This document shows, piece by piece, positions 22,966-34,498 of a stretch of 64,000 nt of DNA. Made by a program: the position numbers and the translations under genes. Within the stretch, counting starts at the first letter, position 1. Every line of letters begins with the position of its first letter. Source of the DNA: Panicum virgatum (lineage: Eukaryota; Streptophyta; Magnoliopsida; Poales; Poaceae); contig NC_053139.1 of NCBI RefSeq assembly GCF_016808335.1, positions 40,234,464-40,298,463 of the forward strand, read 5' to 3'. The notes below the pieces were generated by a model, which ran no database searches, was not told the origin of the DNA, and worked only from the letters and a program-made list of their open reading frames with translations.

Positions 22966-24666
22966 TTCTTGTAATCTGACATGATCATTGAAAACAATGA
23001 ATGCCTTGATTCTGTTGTGCACTCTTTAACTTTTTTAGGGTCTTTGTCTTTCTTTTTGCAGCCTGTTTAGCACATACTAAGGACAACCCTCTTCCTCCGC
23101 CCAGAAGTAAGAAACCTGTCCCCTAACCTGCTGTCATAATTGATACTTTGCCATTTTGCAATGACCTAACATCTGAACTTGACTAGATGATACCAGGCCA
23201 CTGATCATCACCCACAATGGTGCAAGTGGCATCTTCCCCGGTGCCTCTGACCTTGCATATCGACAAGCAGTGGAAGACGGCACAGATATAATTGACTGTT
23301 CAGTACAGATGTCGGAGGATGCAGTGCCATTTTGCATGGACTCTCCAGATCTTACAAAAGGCACAACAGCGGCACCAATGTTCACTACAAAAGTTGCCAA
23401 TGTGAATGAAATATAGAACGGGTCTGGTATCTTCTCATTTGATCTTTCATGGAGCGAGATCCAAACCCTAAAGCGTAAGTATAATCCCATTTTCTTTGCC
23501 ACAAGTTCTCACTTCAAAATGCTAGCATGTTCCATGCTAACAACTTCATTCTGGTCCCTTCAGCTGACCTTGTTAGCCCGTTCAATCAAGGACTAAAAAG
23601 AAATCCAGCAGCAAAGAACAGGGGGAAACTCATGACATTAGCTGATTTCCTGGCCTTCTCAAAGAGAAGCAACGTCTCTGGCATACTAGTTGACATTCGT
23701 GTAAGCAAGCTTTCTTAAATCCATTCTTACGTGACATTCTAATTCATTTTGAGTTTTAGATGAATGCTGTTGTGGTCAATGCAGAATGCTCCATACCTAG
23801 CAACCAGAGGAATGGGCATTGTGGATGCTGTTTCCAGTGCACTCGTCAATGCCAGCTATGACAAAGAGACCAGGCAGCAGGTCCTCATTGTGTCCAACGA
23901 CTCCGCCGTGCTTGTAGCATTCAGTAAGTTCCCAGGGTTCAAGCGGGTACTCCTGATCAGCCACATGATCAGCGACGCCTCCAAGCAGTCTGTGGAGGAG
24001 GTGGCCAAATTTGCGGATGCTGTGTCCATCAGCCGTGGCTCAGTTGTCGAGGCGCAAGGGTCATTCCTTGTGCGGTTCACTGATGTGATCGACAAGATGC
24101 ACAGCGCAAACCTGTCAGTGTACATCGGGGTGCTCAGGGATGAGTTCATGAACCTTGCATTTGACTTCTGCGCTAACCCAATGGCGGAGATCGTGCTGTA
24201 CTCATCTCTGATGGCTGATGGGATCGTGACCGAATTCCCTGCGACAGCAGCCGAGTACTTCAGTGAGTACTGCTAGCATTTCACATTATATTATCCATAT
24301 TTGTATCAGCGTGAAGCTTACACATTTCTTCAATCTCCCTCTTGTGAATGCAATGCAGGGAGCCCATGCAGTGACTTCAGTAAGAACCTGACCTACACGG
24401 TCATGCCTCCAAGACCCGGGTCTTTGCTCAACGTGACAGACCCCCATGCACTGCCACCGGCACAGGGTCGGGCGCCGGTGCTAGAACCCGATGACGTCGT
24501 GGATCCGCCGCTGCCGCCGGTAACCGTTGGTGGTCATGGAGCTGCATCGTCTTCAAATGATTCCAGCACTAAGAGCGGAGCCACGTCCGCCGGCGCGAGC
24601 TCTGGCCTTTGCTTGTTGGTAGCTGGACTCGCCGCGCTCATGGCAGTGAGCTCTCGGTGGCCCTGA

Positions 24667-26541
24667 AGCCTGGGGTGCCGGAATTGTACTGTGGGTTTGT
24701 TTGGATATTTTTACGTCCCCGTCAGAGCTGTTTCGTTCTGCAAGATAATGTAATTTAAGCAGGTGACATTATATACATAGACAGAGATTAGACAACCTCT
24801 TAGTTTTGCATTTAGAGATTGGACATTATATGCTAGACTTTTTCTTCGAAACATAGATGCAAACACTCTTGTGCACGCACGAGCACCCTATCCTAACCTG
24901 AGACATGAGCCATGTCGATCTCAAGAGCCGCTCCGAGTTGTAGAGTGGAGACTTACCAATCCAGGTGGACAGCTAAGGTACGCCCAATTCGCTATGGGAC
25001 TATTATTCCGTTTGTATTCGTTCTAATAATGACTTAAGCTGGTATACCAGCTTAAGAGTTTTTTGAAGTCAGGAAGAGTTCATCATGTTACACAAGTCAC
25101 TGGTTATGTATGCTTATCTTGAGTAACAGAGTGACATGTAATCCTTGGCAAATCAGTAGCATACTAGCATCACGACTGTTACTAGAATGTTCTTTGGTTG
25201 TGATTCTATCTGTTCGTAGTTGTCCTCTCGACTAGATAGCAATTTGTTGTTCTGAAGTTTCAATATGACACTATACTAAGGAACCTCCAAGGAAAAAAAA
25301 ATTGAAGATAAGGTGCCATCTGAAATTGCAGGTCCAGATTCGAAGCACTTCGAGTGGCCTCCCATCCCATACGATGATGCACTTCACATGGTCATGTATT
25401 AGCCGTGGCTGCGGCATCATGTGATCAAGTACTAAATCCAAGATCATCCCAGTATGATTCCAACAGAAGTTCCTGAACAACTGACAAGGCAACGTCATGT
25501 TTGACCACCTGGTAGCAAGATGCTTATTTTCTGCTCTCTGAATCCTGGGCAACTGAACTGATAGGTTTAACACGGAGCACTGGATCTAGTAACACCAGAC
25601 AGCTATCTAATGAGTTCTGGAGAATGTCTGCATCAAGGTAATAGGTAAACCTGAACTTGAGTTCTGCCCTGTAGTTTTTTTATGCAGATTTTTTTTATTC
25701 TGTTTCTCTAAGTTTGCTCACCCTGGGTGGCTAACTAACACATGGTGTGAGATCTGATTAAGCTTCATCACTCATATTTCTGTACTAGTTCTTGTAAACT
25801 AATGGAAGATAATGCTGATGCGATAGTAGAGATCTGCAGGCTGGATTTGCCATGACGGACACTATGATAATCCATTATCTTATCATCCAGTATATCCCCC
25901 CATCTTCAGCTGTTTCACTCGCAATTTAACACAACTATTTTACTGTTGGATCTAATTGCACACTTGCACACAAATGCTAGGGGATCTAATTGCACACAAA
26001 TATCAGCTGGTTTTGACTGATTCTATTGTGCCACAAAACTGTAGGGAAATTCTAGTCAAGGTTGCTGCTCGAGCACATAATACATTCATCTCGCACAGGA
26101 GCAAATGCTGTGCATGTGCATTAGCAGTGTGGCCGAAGCATGCTTAAACATGCACACACTCACTGCTCTTACTGTCACACCCCCCTTCAGATCATCTTGC
26201 CACGCTGACCTGCTTTAAAAGCCTGGTAGCTTGGTTCACAAGCCTTGACTGCATACGACTCTCATTTTTCTAAGCAATGCAGCATGTGAGCTGTGACAGC
26301 AAACATGCCATTGGGGGCGCATGCCGGCCATGAACCTTTAAGTCTTTAACCACATTTGTTTAACCTCATTACCAGGGGCATATGAGGTCATGAACTGGAT
26401 GTTAACCTGTTACCATTTGCCGAGATCACGTGCCACGAGACGAGAGTACTAGCAGGGCAGCGCAAGGGCGGCAGGCCGAGCCGGCAGAAAAACCCCACCC
26501 ACCCCCGGCCGACACGGCCGGCTGCTGCCCGCTCGAAGCAC
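24667..26541. other. Noncoding interval downstream of the GDPDL pseudogene
   Basis: Contains 3' UTR-like AT-rich DNA. At about 24837-24985 a stretch in minus orientation (starting tttcttcgaaacatagatgc) resembles the 3' half of the SINE family at 34225, so it may be a decayed reverse copy. No supported gene. Confidence 0.4.
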
Positions 26542-26544
26542 TAA

Positions 26545-26878
26545 GGCGTGTTTAGTTAGTGAAATTTTTTGATTCAAATGTCACATCGATTGTTTGAATA
26601 AGGGTTTTTCGGGCACTAATTAAAAAACTAATTTCAGAATTCGCTTGGAAACCGCAAGACGAATCTTTTGAGGCATTCGATCGCATCATTAGCACATGTG
26701 GGTTATTGTAATACTTATGACTAATCACGTACTAATTAGGCTCGAAAAATTCGTCTCATCGTGTACATCCAAACTGTACAATTAATTTTGTTGTTTAACT
26801 ATATTTAATATTTCATGCATGTGTTCAAAGGGGAGATAAAAAATTTTGGCCAAAAAATTTCGGGAACTAAATGGCCCC
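26545..26878. mobile_element. MITE with TTTAGTT terminal repeats, TAA target duplication (copy 1)
   Basis: Starts GGCGTGTTTAGTT and ends AACTAAATGGCCCC, which are imperfect inverted repeats. TAA flanks both sides (26542-26544 and 26879-26881), as for PIF/Harbinger-type elements. The interior matches the element at 44721-45065 over most of its length (for example AGACGAATCTTTTGAGG), in the same orientation. No coding capacity. Confidence 0.75.
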
Positions 26879-26881
26879 TAA

Positions 26882-27321
26882 GGCTAGCTCCAACGGAGCC
26901 CCCTAAGGCTCCCTCCCCCGCACGTACGGGGAGCTTTGCGGGGAGGAAGCCCTCCAACGGCTCCCCCCATGGCTCCCCTGTATATTGGGGGGAGTTGAAA
27001 CTCCCCCCACGTATGGGGGGAGTTGAAACTCCCCTTATATCTCTAATCACACTGTTTCTTTACGATATTAATCCCGTTTGAGCCCCGTAACACGATAATA
27101 ATGCGTATTATGACAGTATAAATACTGTATGTTTTTTTTAAATTCAAAAACGTTAAATAAATAGTTAGTTAATGAGTGATAGTATATAGGGGGAATAGAT
27201 ATGGGGGGAATGGTTGGAGAGAAGGAGTTATAGGGGGAGGAATCTTTTGGAGGGAAGTAGTAAAATATAGTAAATAGTACGTTTGGGGGGAGTTGGATGG
27301 GGGGAATGGTTGGAGAAAGCC
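26882..27321. mobile_element. Tourist-like MITE, TAA target duplication
   Basis: Starts GGCTAGCTCCAAC and ends GTTGGAGAAAGCC (imperfect inverted repeats). TAA flanks it at 26879-26881 and 27322-27324, and the left TAA is shared with the neighbouring MITE. The interior is rich in GGGGGAGTTG-type runs, with short inverted repeats near each end. No ORF of note. Confidence 0.7.
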
Positions 27322-27465
27322 TAAACGCTGCACCATCCCAACCTCCCCCAAAGAATGTTTGCCATGCCTTGCGGTCCATCTCGAGGACAAGGAAGGGCAA
27401 TGGTGGTGGCGACGGCACCACCATGGATCGTGCTGCTAAGGAATACGAGAAAGAGCACTGAAGAG

Positions 27466-27749
27466 AAAAAAACTTGACCTGCCGGGGGTAAGACCGCCCC
27501 CACGGCATTTTTTGAGAGGTAGAATGACCTTCTCACAGCAGGCCAAGAAAATCCCCGAACCCCTGCCCCACCCGTACACGGGGCCCGTCGCTTTGTGAGT
27601 TAGGCCGGGCTCCACAGTGCTTTGGACATGAGGCAGGCGAGGGGATTTTTTTAACCTCAACCTGAAATTCGCTCCCATGAGGAGTCGAACCCAGGACCTG
27701 AGGAGTGCCGCTGGGTTCCCCTAACCAAGTCAGCTAGAGGTCCTTTGGC
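27466..27749 (-). mobile_element. T-tailed tRNA-derived SINE (copy 2)
   Basis: This is the same family as the SINE at 12618-12899 but in the opposite orientation. On the minus strand it starts GCCAAAGGACCTCTAGCTGA, has a perfect B box GGTTCGACTCC, shares the long body, and ends in a T run. A perfect 15-bp target duplication, AAGAGCACTGAAGAG, flanks it (27451-27465 and 27750-27764). Confidence 0.93.
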
Positions 27750-28158
27750 AAGAGCACTGAAGAGAAGCAGGAGCGGAGCAGGCACCAGACATGCACGGCG
27801 GGCACCACCATTTCCGTCGCCTGCCGTCCGCCGTGCCCACCGGACCCCGGCTGGGGCCGGGACACATGCCGGTGCCGCCGGCCGCTAGCGCCTGGCAACC
27901 AGTCAGTGATCTTCTGGGCATGCGCGAGAGCGAGATCGCAGGGTAGAACGCACGGCATTGAAATCTCGATTCATAAACACAATCACAATCACAAACGAAG
28001 GATCAGCAGGTTAATCTCGCGGTGCCTCCAAAAATTAGTACAGATCTACACGCTCGCTCTAACAAGAAACCTCAACTTGCCACCAGTGATTACAGCCACC
28101 ACCATCCTTGCAGTAAAATTATTGCCATCAGTAAACACAGCCAAGGTCAGTTTCTCTC

Positions 28159-31100
28159 TCAAGGAATGGCGGCGCTGGAGCCGGAGGGCGCCGCCGCCGC
28201 CCTCTCGAGCACCGTCACGGCGTCCCTCATGGCGGGCCGCTTCCCGGGCGCCATGGCGCAGCACGCGAAGGCGAGCCTGAAGCACGCCAGCAGCGCGTCC
28301 TCCCTGCCGTCGGCCTCGCCGCGGAGCGTGGGGTCGGCCATCCGGAGCACGCGGCCGTGCTCCTCGGCGACGAGCCCCGCGTGCCACTGGCAGAGCTCCA
28401 CCTCCGAGTAGACGCGCCCGGAGAGGAGCTCCAGAAGCACCATGCCGAAGGCGTACACGTCCCACTTGGCCGTGGGCCGGAGGTTCTTGAGGCACTCGGG
28501 CGCCTGGTACGGCGACGGGGCGCCCGCGCCCGACGACGTCGCCGCCGACGCCGACCCGCAGGGGCTAGCGCCCGGGCCGGGCATCTGGGACAGGTCCGGC
28601 AGGCTGCTCGTCGAGTGCGTCGACCGCTTGCTCCCGAACAGCCGCGCCGACGCGCCGGCGCGGTGGCCGGCCGCCTCGCCGGACAGCAGCCGGTCCAGGC
28701 CCAGGTCGCCGATCCAGGGCTCCATGTCCGCGCCCAGCAGGACGTTGCTCGGCTTCAGGTTGCCGTGCACGCCCTTCTTCTCGTGGATGGACGCCAGCCC
28801 GCGCGCCACGCCGCGCGCGATCCGCAGCCGCGCCTCCAGGCTCAGGTGCAGCGGCGACGACGCCCCGAACCGCCCTGCACACGCAGCAACCAAATCAACT
28901 AAGCGTTGCAACAGTACAATACCAATGAGTTGTGCATTCAGAGTAAATTTGCAACTACTCGAGCATCCAAGGACAGTTCTTTCAGACTTTTGCTTGGTTT
29001 GTAGGTCATCAAGAATTGCAGCGATTTGTGTTATCAATGACAAAATTTTGTACAATCAGTACCTCTGACCAGCACGATTAAGATCTGGACAATAGATGGA
29101 TTAGTACCACTAATGCGCATTTAAGCCGGGCACAGTACGATCAGTAAAGATGCCACCTTTTCATAGGAATAAGCCGTTGCAGTTGCAGCCAAACTTTGCA
29201 AATGATTGAAGGTCGAGATTATGAACTGAATCACTGGTTCTGCTAAGATGTCGGTATCAAATTCATTGAGAAACTTTCCAGTGCTTGAGCAAAATTTAGT
29301 GCTGAATGTGGTAATAATCAAGAGAGAAATGGTGGGAGGTAGACGAAGGGACTTACTGCTGAACGCGATGTTGGCGAGGCTGCCATTGGGGGCGTAGTCG
29401 TGGATGAGGAGCTTCTCGTCGGCGCCCCAGTAGAAGCCGCGCAGCCGGAGGATGTTGGGGTGGCGGAACCGGGCCACGGTGCGCACCTGCGCCTCGAAGT
29501 CCTTGAGCTTGTCGGCGCCGCCGCTCTCGCCGATGCGCCGGACGGCCAGCGCGGTGCCGTCGGCGAGCACGGCCTTGTACACGATGCTGGAGCCCGTGGC
29601 GCCGAGGATGTAGGCCGACGCCTTGAGCAGCGTCTCCATCTCGAGCTCGCCGTCGCCGTCGACCGTGACCAGCGTCGCCGGCGCGGGGGGCGCCTGCTGC
29701 GGCGGCGGGTTGTGCTTCTTGTTGCCGTGGTCCTGCGGGGTGCTCCGGCCGATGAGGCTTCCTCGCTTCTTGAGGTCCTCGCCGTCGTCGGCCTCGCCGT
29801 CCGACGACGCCGAGCACTCGGAGCTGTCCTCCGAGCCGTCGTTCCGTCGGCCAATGCAGCACCCCATCGACGTCGACGCCTTGTCTTCCTTGCCTCCGGC
29901 GATGTCAAGCGTCTTGACCCCGCCGTCGATTCCTCGCGTGCTCTTCTGCTGCATCGTCGGCGGCGCCGGGTCCTGCTCCCGCCGCTGCCGCCTCTTCTTC
30001 CTGACGTGGTACGCGTACAAGAAGAGCATGAAGAGGAGCCCGACCCCGGCGATGTCCCCGACGACTATGGCGACAATGGCCGCAGGACGAAGCTTCTCCT
30101 GGTCGCGCGGCGCCTGCAGCTGCCCGCCGGCGCCCGGCGGGGCGCGGGTGGGGTTCTTGGGGATGGCCGCAAACGCCGGCGGCGAGTCGGTGGCGTTGGG
30201 AGGGTTCGACAGCGAGGACGGGATGGAGCACGCCTGCTTCAGCGGCGGCCCGCACAGGTCCGGGTTGCCCTCGTACGCCGCCGCCGGCTGCGCGGCGAAC
30301 GGCCCGGCCTGCGGGATCGCGCCGGTGAAGTTGTTTCGCGACAGGTCGACCGTGGCGTTCGCCGGCACGACGGCGGCCAGCTCGGTCGGCACCGCGCCGG
30401 CGAGCCTGTTCGACGACACGTTCAGCAGCCGGAGCCGGGTCCCCCCGAAGTCGGACGGGAGCGACCCGTTGAGCTCGTTGCCGCTGAGGTCGACGAGCTC
30501 CAGCGCGACGAGCCCGCCGATGGGGAGCTCCCCTGCGAGGCGGTTGCCGGCGAGCCCCAGCACGGCGAGGCTCGGCAGCCTGCAGAGCGCGGCGGGGAGC
30601 CGCCCCGCGAGCGCGTTCCCGGAGAGGTTGACCTCCTGCAGCCCGCGCGCGTACGCCGCCGCGGCGTCCGGGAGCTCCCCCGAGATGGCGTTCCCGGCGA
30701 GCGCGAGCACCCGGAGCTCGGTGGCGTTGAGCAGCGTGGGCGGGAGGGTCCCGGTGAGGGCGTTACCGGAGAGGTCGAGGTGCTGCAGGTGCTCGACGCG
30801 GCCGAGGTCCGGCGGCAGCGCCCCCGCGAGCTGCGCGCCGGGGAGCACCAGGCTGATGACCCGCGACACCGTGGCCGCCGCCAGGGACGCGTTGAGGCCG
30901 CCAGCCGCGGTGCCGTTCCACGCGGCCGCCGCCGTGGAGTTGCCGTCGGTGGCGGAGGAGGTCGAGGTGACGTTGGCGGCGGCGGCGCCGGGCTGCGGGT
31001 AGCCCTTGCAGACGACGCCGTTCCAGGCGCAGGGCTCGGCGGCGTCGTAGTCCCAGCCGGCCAGCGCGCCCAGCGGGTCCGCGGTGACCGCGGCCTTGAA

Positions 31101-31220
31101 GGACATGAGCAGCGCCCCGTCGGCGTTGAGCCCCGCCGCGGCGCCGGTCAACGAGACGCCGACCAGCAGCCACAGCGCCACCGCAGCCGCCGCCCCGCCG
31201 CGCTTCATCCCCTCCTCCAT
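28159..31220 (-). CDS. LRR receptor-like kinase (At4g34220-type, kinase motifs degenerate), 2 exons, 859 aa
   Basis: Minus-strand exons are 31220-29357 and 28874-28159, joined by a 482-bp GT-AG intron; joined length is 2580 nt. Order: signal peptide (to about residue 28, start MEEGMKRGG; an in-frame ATG at 31247 would add nine residues), an LRR N-terminal cap (DPLGALAGWDYDAAEPCAWN), about six to seven LRRs, a transmembrane span (about 379-404, VAIVVGDIAGVGLLFMLFLY), a basic stop-transfer KKRRQRR, an acidic linker, and a kinase-like domain from about 520. The ATP-site lysine context reads AVRRI, the HRD motif is replaced by VHGNLKPSN, and DFG by DLG. These are hallmarks of this subfamily, which is predicted to be catalytically weak or inactive. 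Likely a plasma-membrane signalling co-receptor; ligand unknown. The gene is convergent with the GDPDL pseudogene. Confidence 0.93.
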
Positions 31221-31760
31221 CGCCGCCGCGGCGAGACGCCTAATCAAGCACCCAGCAGCGCCGGCATCGCCGCGCCGCCGGAGGCCTCCCCCCTCTCCTC
31301 CGCCCTTGGGCGAGCACAGGGCACGCGTTCACCCGAGGCGACCGGACCGGGGAGCTGGAGGAGAGCTGCCTCGGTAGCTAGGCGTAGCTCAGCGCCCTCC
31401 CCTCGCGGTCACGTCAAGGCGGAGCAGCAGGAGGAGGTGGTGGATGGGATGGGGGAGGCGGTGCAGGTAGAGCAGCAGCAGCAGCGAGTGAGGCCGGCCG
31501 CGAGGGGTTGGCAACGGCAACAAGAATGGCATGTGAGGGCGGGCTGGGTGCCTGGGTGGGAGCGGAATAAAGAAGCGACGCGCCGGGTGGGTGTGGTGTG
31601 CCTGCTGAACGGAGAGAGGAAGGCGACGAGGCCGCGGCTCCGCGACAGATGCCCGAGACGGCCGCGTGCTCGCCCGGAAAAACGCCGGGGGCTCAGATTC
31701 CACGCCTCTCTCTCTCTATCTCTCTCACCAGCGCTATAAATTTTCGAACGGAGTCGAGTC
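31221..31760 (-). promoter_or_regulatory. Promoter/leader region of the LRR receptor-like kinase gene
   Basis: A GC-rich region upstream of the start at 31220 includes a pyrimidine microsatellite (CTCTCTCTCTCTATCTCTCTC-like, about 31706-31728), common in plant 5' leaders. A TATAAAT at 31735 is on the plus strand, so it does not clearly serve this gene. Confidence 0.3.
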
Positions 31761-32640
31761 GGGGCCCGGCCACGGGCGCATCGGACGGCCGGCGGCACGG
31801 CACGAAGGGCGCGCGTCGCTGTCCAGCTCCGACGACCTCGCTTCCTCCTTTCCCCTGTACCCGCCGTATCGATGCCATGCCATGGATACGTATCGCAGCA
31901 GCAGGAAGGTACAGTAGTTGGTAGTTGGGCCCGTCGTCTGGTTGCCTGCCTCCGCGGCACCGGAAAGCGTGACGCTGAGCTCCGGCCTGCCGCCGTGCCC
32001 AGAGGAAGCCACCAGTGTTTCAGGGAGGGAGGTGGAGATTAACGTGGTCTTTGTCTGCAATTACTCGCTGAAAAAGGAACGAGAGTGACGGGCGTACACG
32101 TAGTGATCTGATTTTCTCCCTTTCCAGGTGCGGCCAGTTTGGTACTGTACCGGACTTGCTGGTCGCCTCCTTTAAAAACGGAACCCATTCTTTTTTGGAC
32201 AGGAAACGGACGGTTGGTTCCTACTTGAAGCGTCCCGGGGGGGGGGGGGGGGGGCACCTGGTGGGCGATCGCGCGGTAGTACCAGTCTGCGGCGAACGCG
32301 TGCTACGATATACTATGCTGCGATCTACTACTGACACGCGAACCCAGTAATTAGCTATCCGTACATACAAACTAATTGGAGTGCGTGCACAGACAACAGA
32401 TGATGTTTCCATTTTCTGTGTCGAGTTTAGATTATAGTTTCTCTTGTCTAGCTTCTCTTAGCACTTCGACAGATTTTTTTTCCCTTTCCCTTCGGGACAG
32501 CGGTTGTGTGGGAGATAATATGGGCGGGGGATTGCTTTCACACCTATATGGAAGTAGAAGAACCTAAAGAATATTTTCATATATCATCTTAACTATATGA
32601 AGAAGAAGAATCGGCAACGAACAAGATAAAAAGAAACATC
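31761..32640. other. Noncoding interval with a poly-G tract
   Basis: No supported gene. A run of about 18 G occurs at 32237-32254 and is a likely length-variable or assembly-error site. Confidence 0.4.
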
Positions 32641-34195
32641 AAAATTAGCTTCGTGAGTTTTAATAAAAAAAAGTAAAACTCTATACGATATGTATTATAA
32701 TATTTTCACATCCAAATATATAACCGCTTTAAATTGACAAAAAAAAGTTTAAATACACATGGGTGGGGTATTCAAAAACTTTCTACATCTCAATTTTTCA
32801 AAGTCGTATGTCAAAACCTTGGTACATATCAAACTTTCAAATAACATTGTAAAATCTTTATAATTGAAAGTGAAAGAATTTTATATTATATATTCGAAAC
32901 TTTCTACATTCCTAGCTTTCAATGTGCTACATATCCAACTTTCAAGTCACATGTCAACCAGTGCATGCATAATAAAAAAAACATTCAAATAATATGTCCA
33001 AATGTTTGTACATATCAAACTTTCAAGTAACATTTTAAAATATTTGCAATTGGAAGTAAAAATCTTTCAAAATATATTTCAAACTTCATATATTGACAGC
33101 ATTGAAAGTTCTTACGTCTCCAACTTTCAAATTACATGTAAAAAACTTTGTACCCATAGTTCAAAAAATTTGAAATCATATATTAAAAATTAAGGTTGCT
33201 AAATGCACCTAGATGAGCCTGGAATAGCACCTTGTCGAACACTAATCAAAACTTTGTACATATGAACTTTTAAGCAATATTGTAAAATCTTTGTTACCGG
33301 AGATGAAAAACTTTCTACATCTCCAATTTTAAAATTTACACATGTTAAAAACATTGTGTTCCAAATTTGTGAACTTCATACTTTAAATTTAGGAACTTCG
33401 AAGCCATTAGTCAAAAACTTGTTAAAAATGCTAATTCAAAACTTTGCACTCCAAAATTCAAAACTTACATTTCAAACATTGTACTATGAATATACAAAAA
33501 CTTTGTAATTTCAAACTTTACACTACAAATGATAAAAACTTTCTTTTGAAATTGTAGATTCATATAGGCTAGTTTCACTCTAATAATGTAAAAACTTTCG
33601 TATGCCTCAACCAAACTTGCCTTTAAATTCTGAAATCCAAGAACTCTGTAGGCCTAGATAATATAATTACAACCGAAAGCTAACAACTAAAAAAACTCAG
33701 TGACCAAAAGGTATTGTTGAATGTGAATTTTATTAACTTTTGAATGACATATTCAAAAGTTTACACATGATTTTGTGAAACTTTCAAACCACATACCAAA
33801 TACTTTATACCCTGAACTCTCATGTTACATATTTCAAACCTTCCTATTTATGGATAAAATATTTGAAATGTGCTAATTGAAATAATGTATTCCCTACTTT
33901 CAAGGTATATGTAGGAGACTTTGCAATTAAAATTGAGAAACTTTTGACTTTTAATGCTACATAACAAAAAGAACATAAAGTACATGAATACCAATATCAG
34001 ATAAAACTTTGATCCCATATGTTGAAAACTTTCAAACGTGAATTCTAAAACTTTAAGCCAACACTTAAAAGAACCAGAAAATATATATTGGATAAATGTT
34101 TAGACGTGTATGTTGAAAGCTTTCAAGAAGAAACTCTAAAACTTTCAATAATATATAAAAAAACTTAGATTGAAAGTATATAAAAGAGCTTTGAG
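32640..34195. repeat. AT-rich block of degenerate repeats
   Basis: About 1.55 kb is built from diverged copies of two modules. One reads AACTTTCTACATCTCCAATT-like (near 32773, 32888, 33105 and 33307). The other reads TTGTACATATCAAACTTTCA-like followed by AACATTGTAAAATCTTTG (near 32818, 33006 and 33254). Spacing is irregular, roughly 115-250 bp. Farther right (33400-34190) the phrases AAAACTTT and CTTTCAA recur every 20-40 bp. There is no ORF and no terminal inverted repeat that I can see. It could be the interior of a decayed DNA transposon. Confidence 0.5.
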
Positions 34196-34224
34196 CCCGC
34201 CATAATCCTATATGCACATGAATT

Positions 34225-34498
34225 GAGTGTAGCTCAGCTTGTAAGGTTGTTTGTGGTGGAATGTATTCATCCAAAATTCGAGTCCTCAACTTAAGATATG
34301 TGCTCGCATTTTTCTATATTTATTTTAGGAATACTGATGCTTTCTTTTAGTGGTAGGCGATGCATCCATTGATAATGAGATGTCTGTAGTGACTTCGTCG
34401 GTCTTGGGATCTGCTGGGACAGTCTCTCGGATGTGTTTATAGAGGTAAAGGTTGCGTGCGCGTATTTGTTGGACGAGTATACGACTATACATACATGT
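34225..34498 (+). mobile_element. tRNA-derived SINE, 5' part (split by the copia element)
   Basis: Starts GAGTGTAGCTCAGCTTGTAA, which contains an A-box-like TAGCTCAGCTTG, followed by a B-box-like ATTCGAGTCC at 34276-34285. The body continues to the copia insertion point at 34498. The remaining 3' end with its A tail lies at 41871-41910. The family differs from the T-tailed SINEs elsewhere in the window. Confidence 0.75.

Larger units (their letters stand above)
19268..24666 (+). pseudogene. Glycerophosphodiester phosphodiesterase-like (SHV3/GDPDL) pseudogene
   Basis: Exons are about 19268-19367 (signal peptide from MGVRYSHIFLILLLLHGANA), 19476-19772, 19980-20086, 20199-22811 (split by a transposon), 23062-23106, 23187-23474, 23564-23700, 23785-24262 and 24359-24666. 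The protein follows plant SHV3/GDPDL: two GDPD-like halves (PPLVIARGGYSGLFPDSS early; PLIITHNGASGIFPGASDLA later, then DIIDCSVQMSEDAVPF), then a Pro/Ser linker and a hydrophobic tail (ASSGLCLLVAGLAALMAV) of the GPI-anchor type. Family members are GPI-anchored cell-wall/plasma-membrane proteins involved in wall organisation. Here the frame is broken by in-frame stops TAA 20253-20255, TAA 22700-22702 and TAG 23414-23416, and by a 2.1-kb LTR element in exon 4. Splice sites and the other coding stretches are intact, so the loss looks recent. Confidence 0.9.

Noticed and set aside
29400..31739. A 779-codon plus-strand frame overlapping the LRR kinase gene
   Set aside because: It is rich in Arg, Gly, Ala and Val with no domain, and lies antisense to a gene with clear LRR and kinase motifs. 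GC-rich third positions explain the open frame.
31734..31741. TATAAAT as promoter of the LRR kinase gene
   Set aside because: It is on the plus strand while the gene is on the minus strand, and no plus-strand gene follows.
32640..34195. Possible CRISPR-like or regular tandem array
   Set aside because: The repeats are diverged and irregularly spaced, and the genome is a plant nuclear one.
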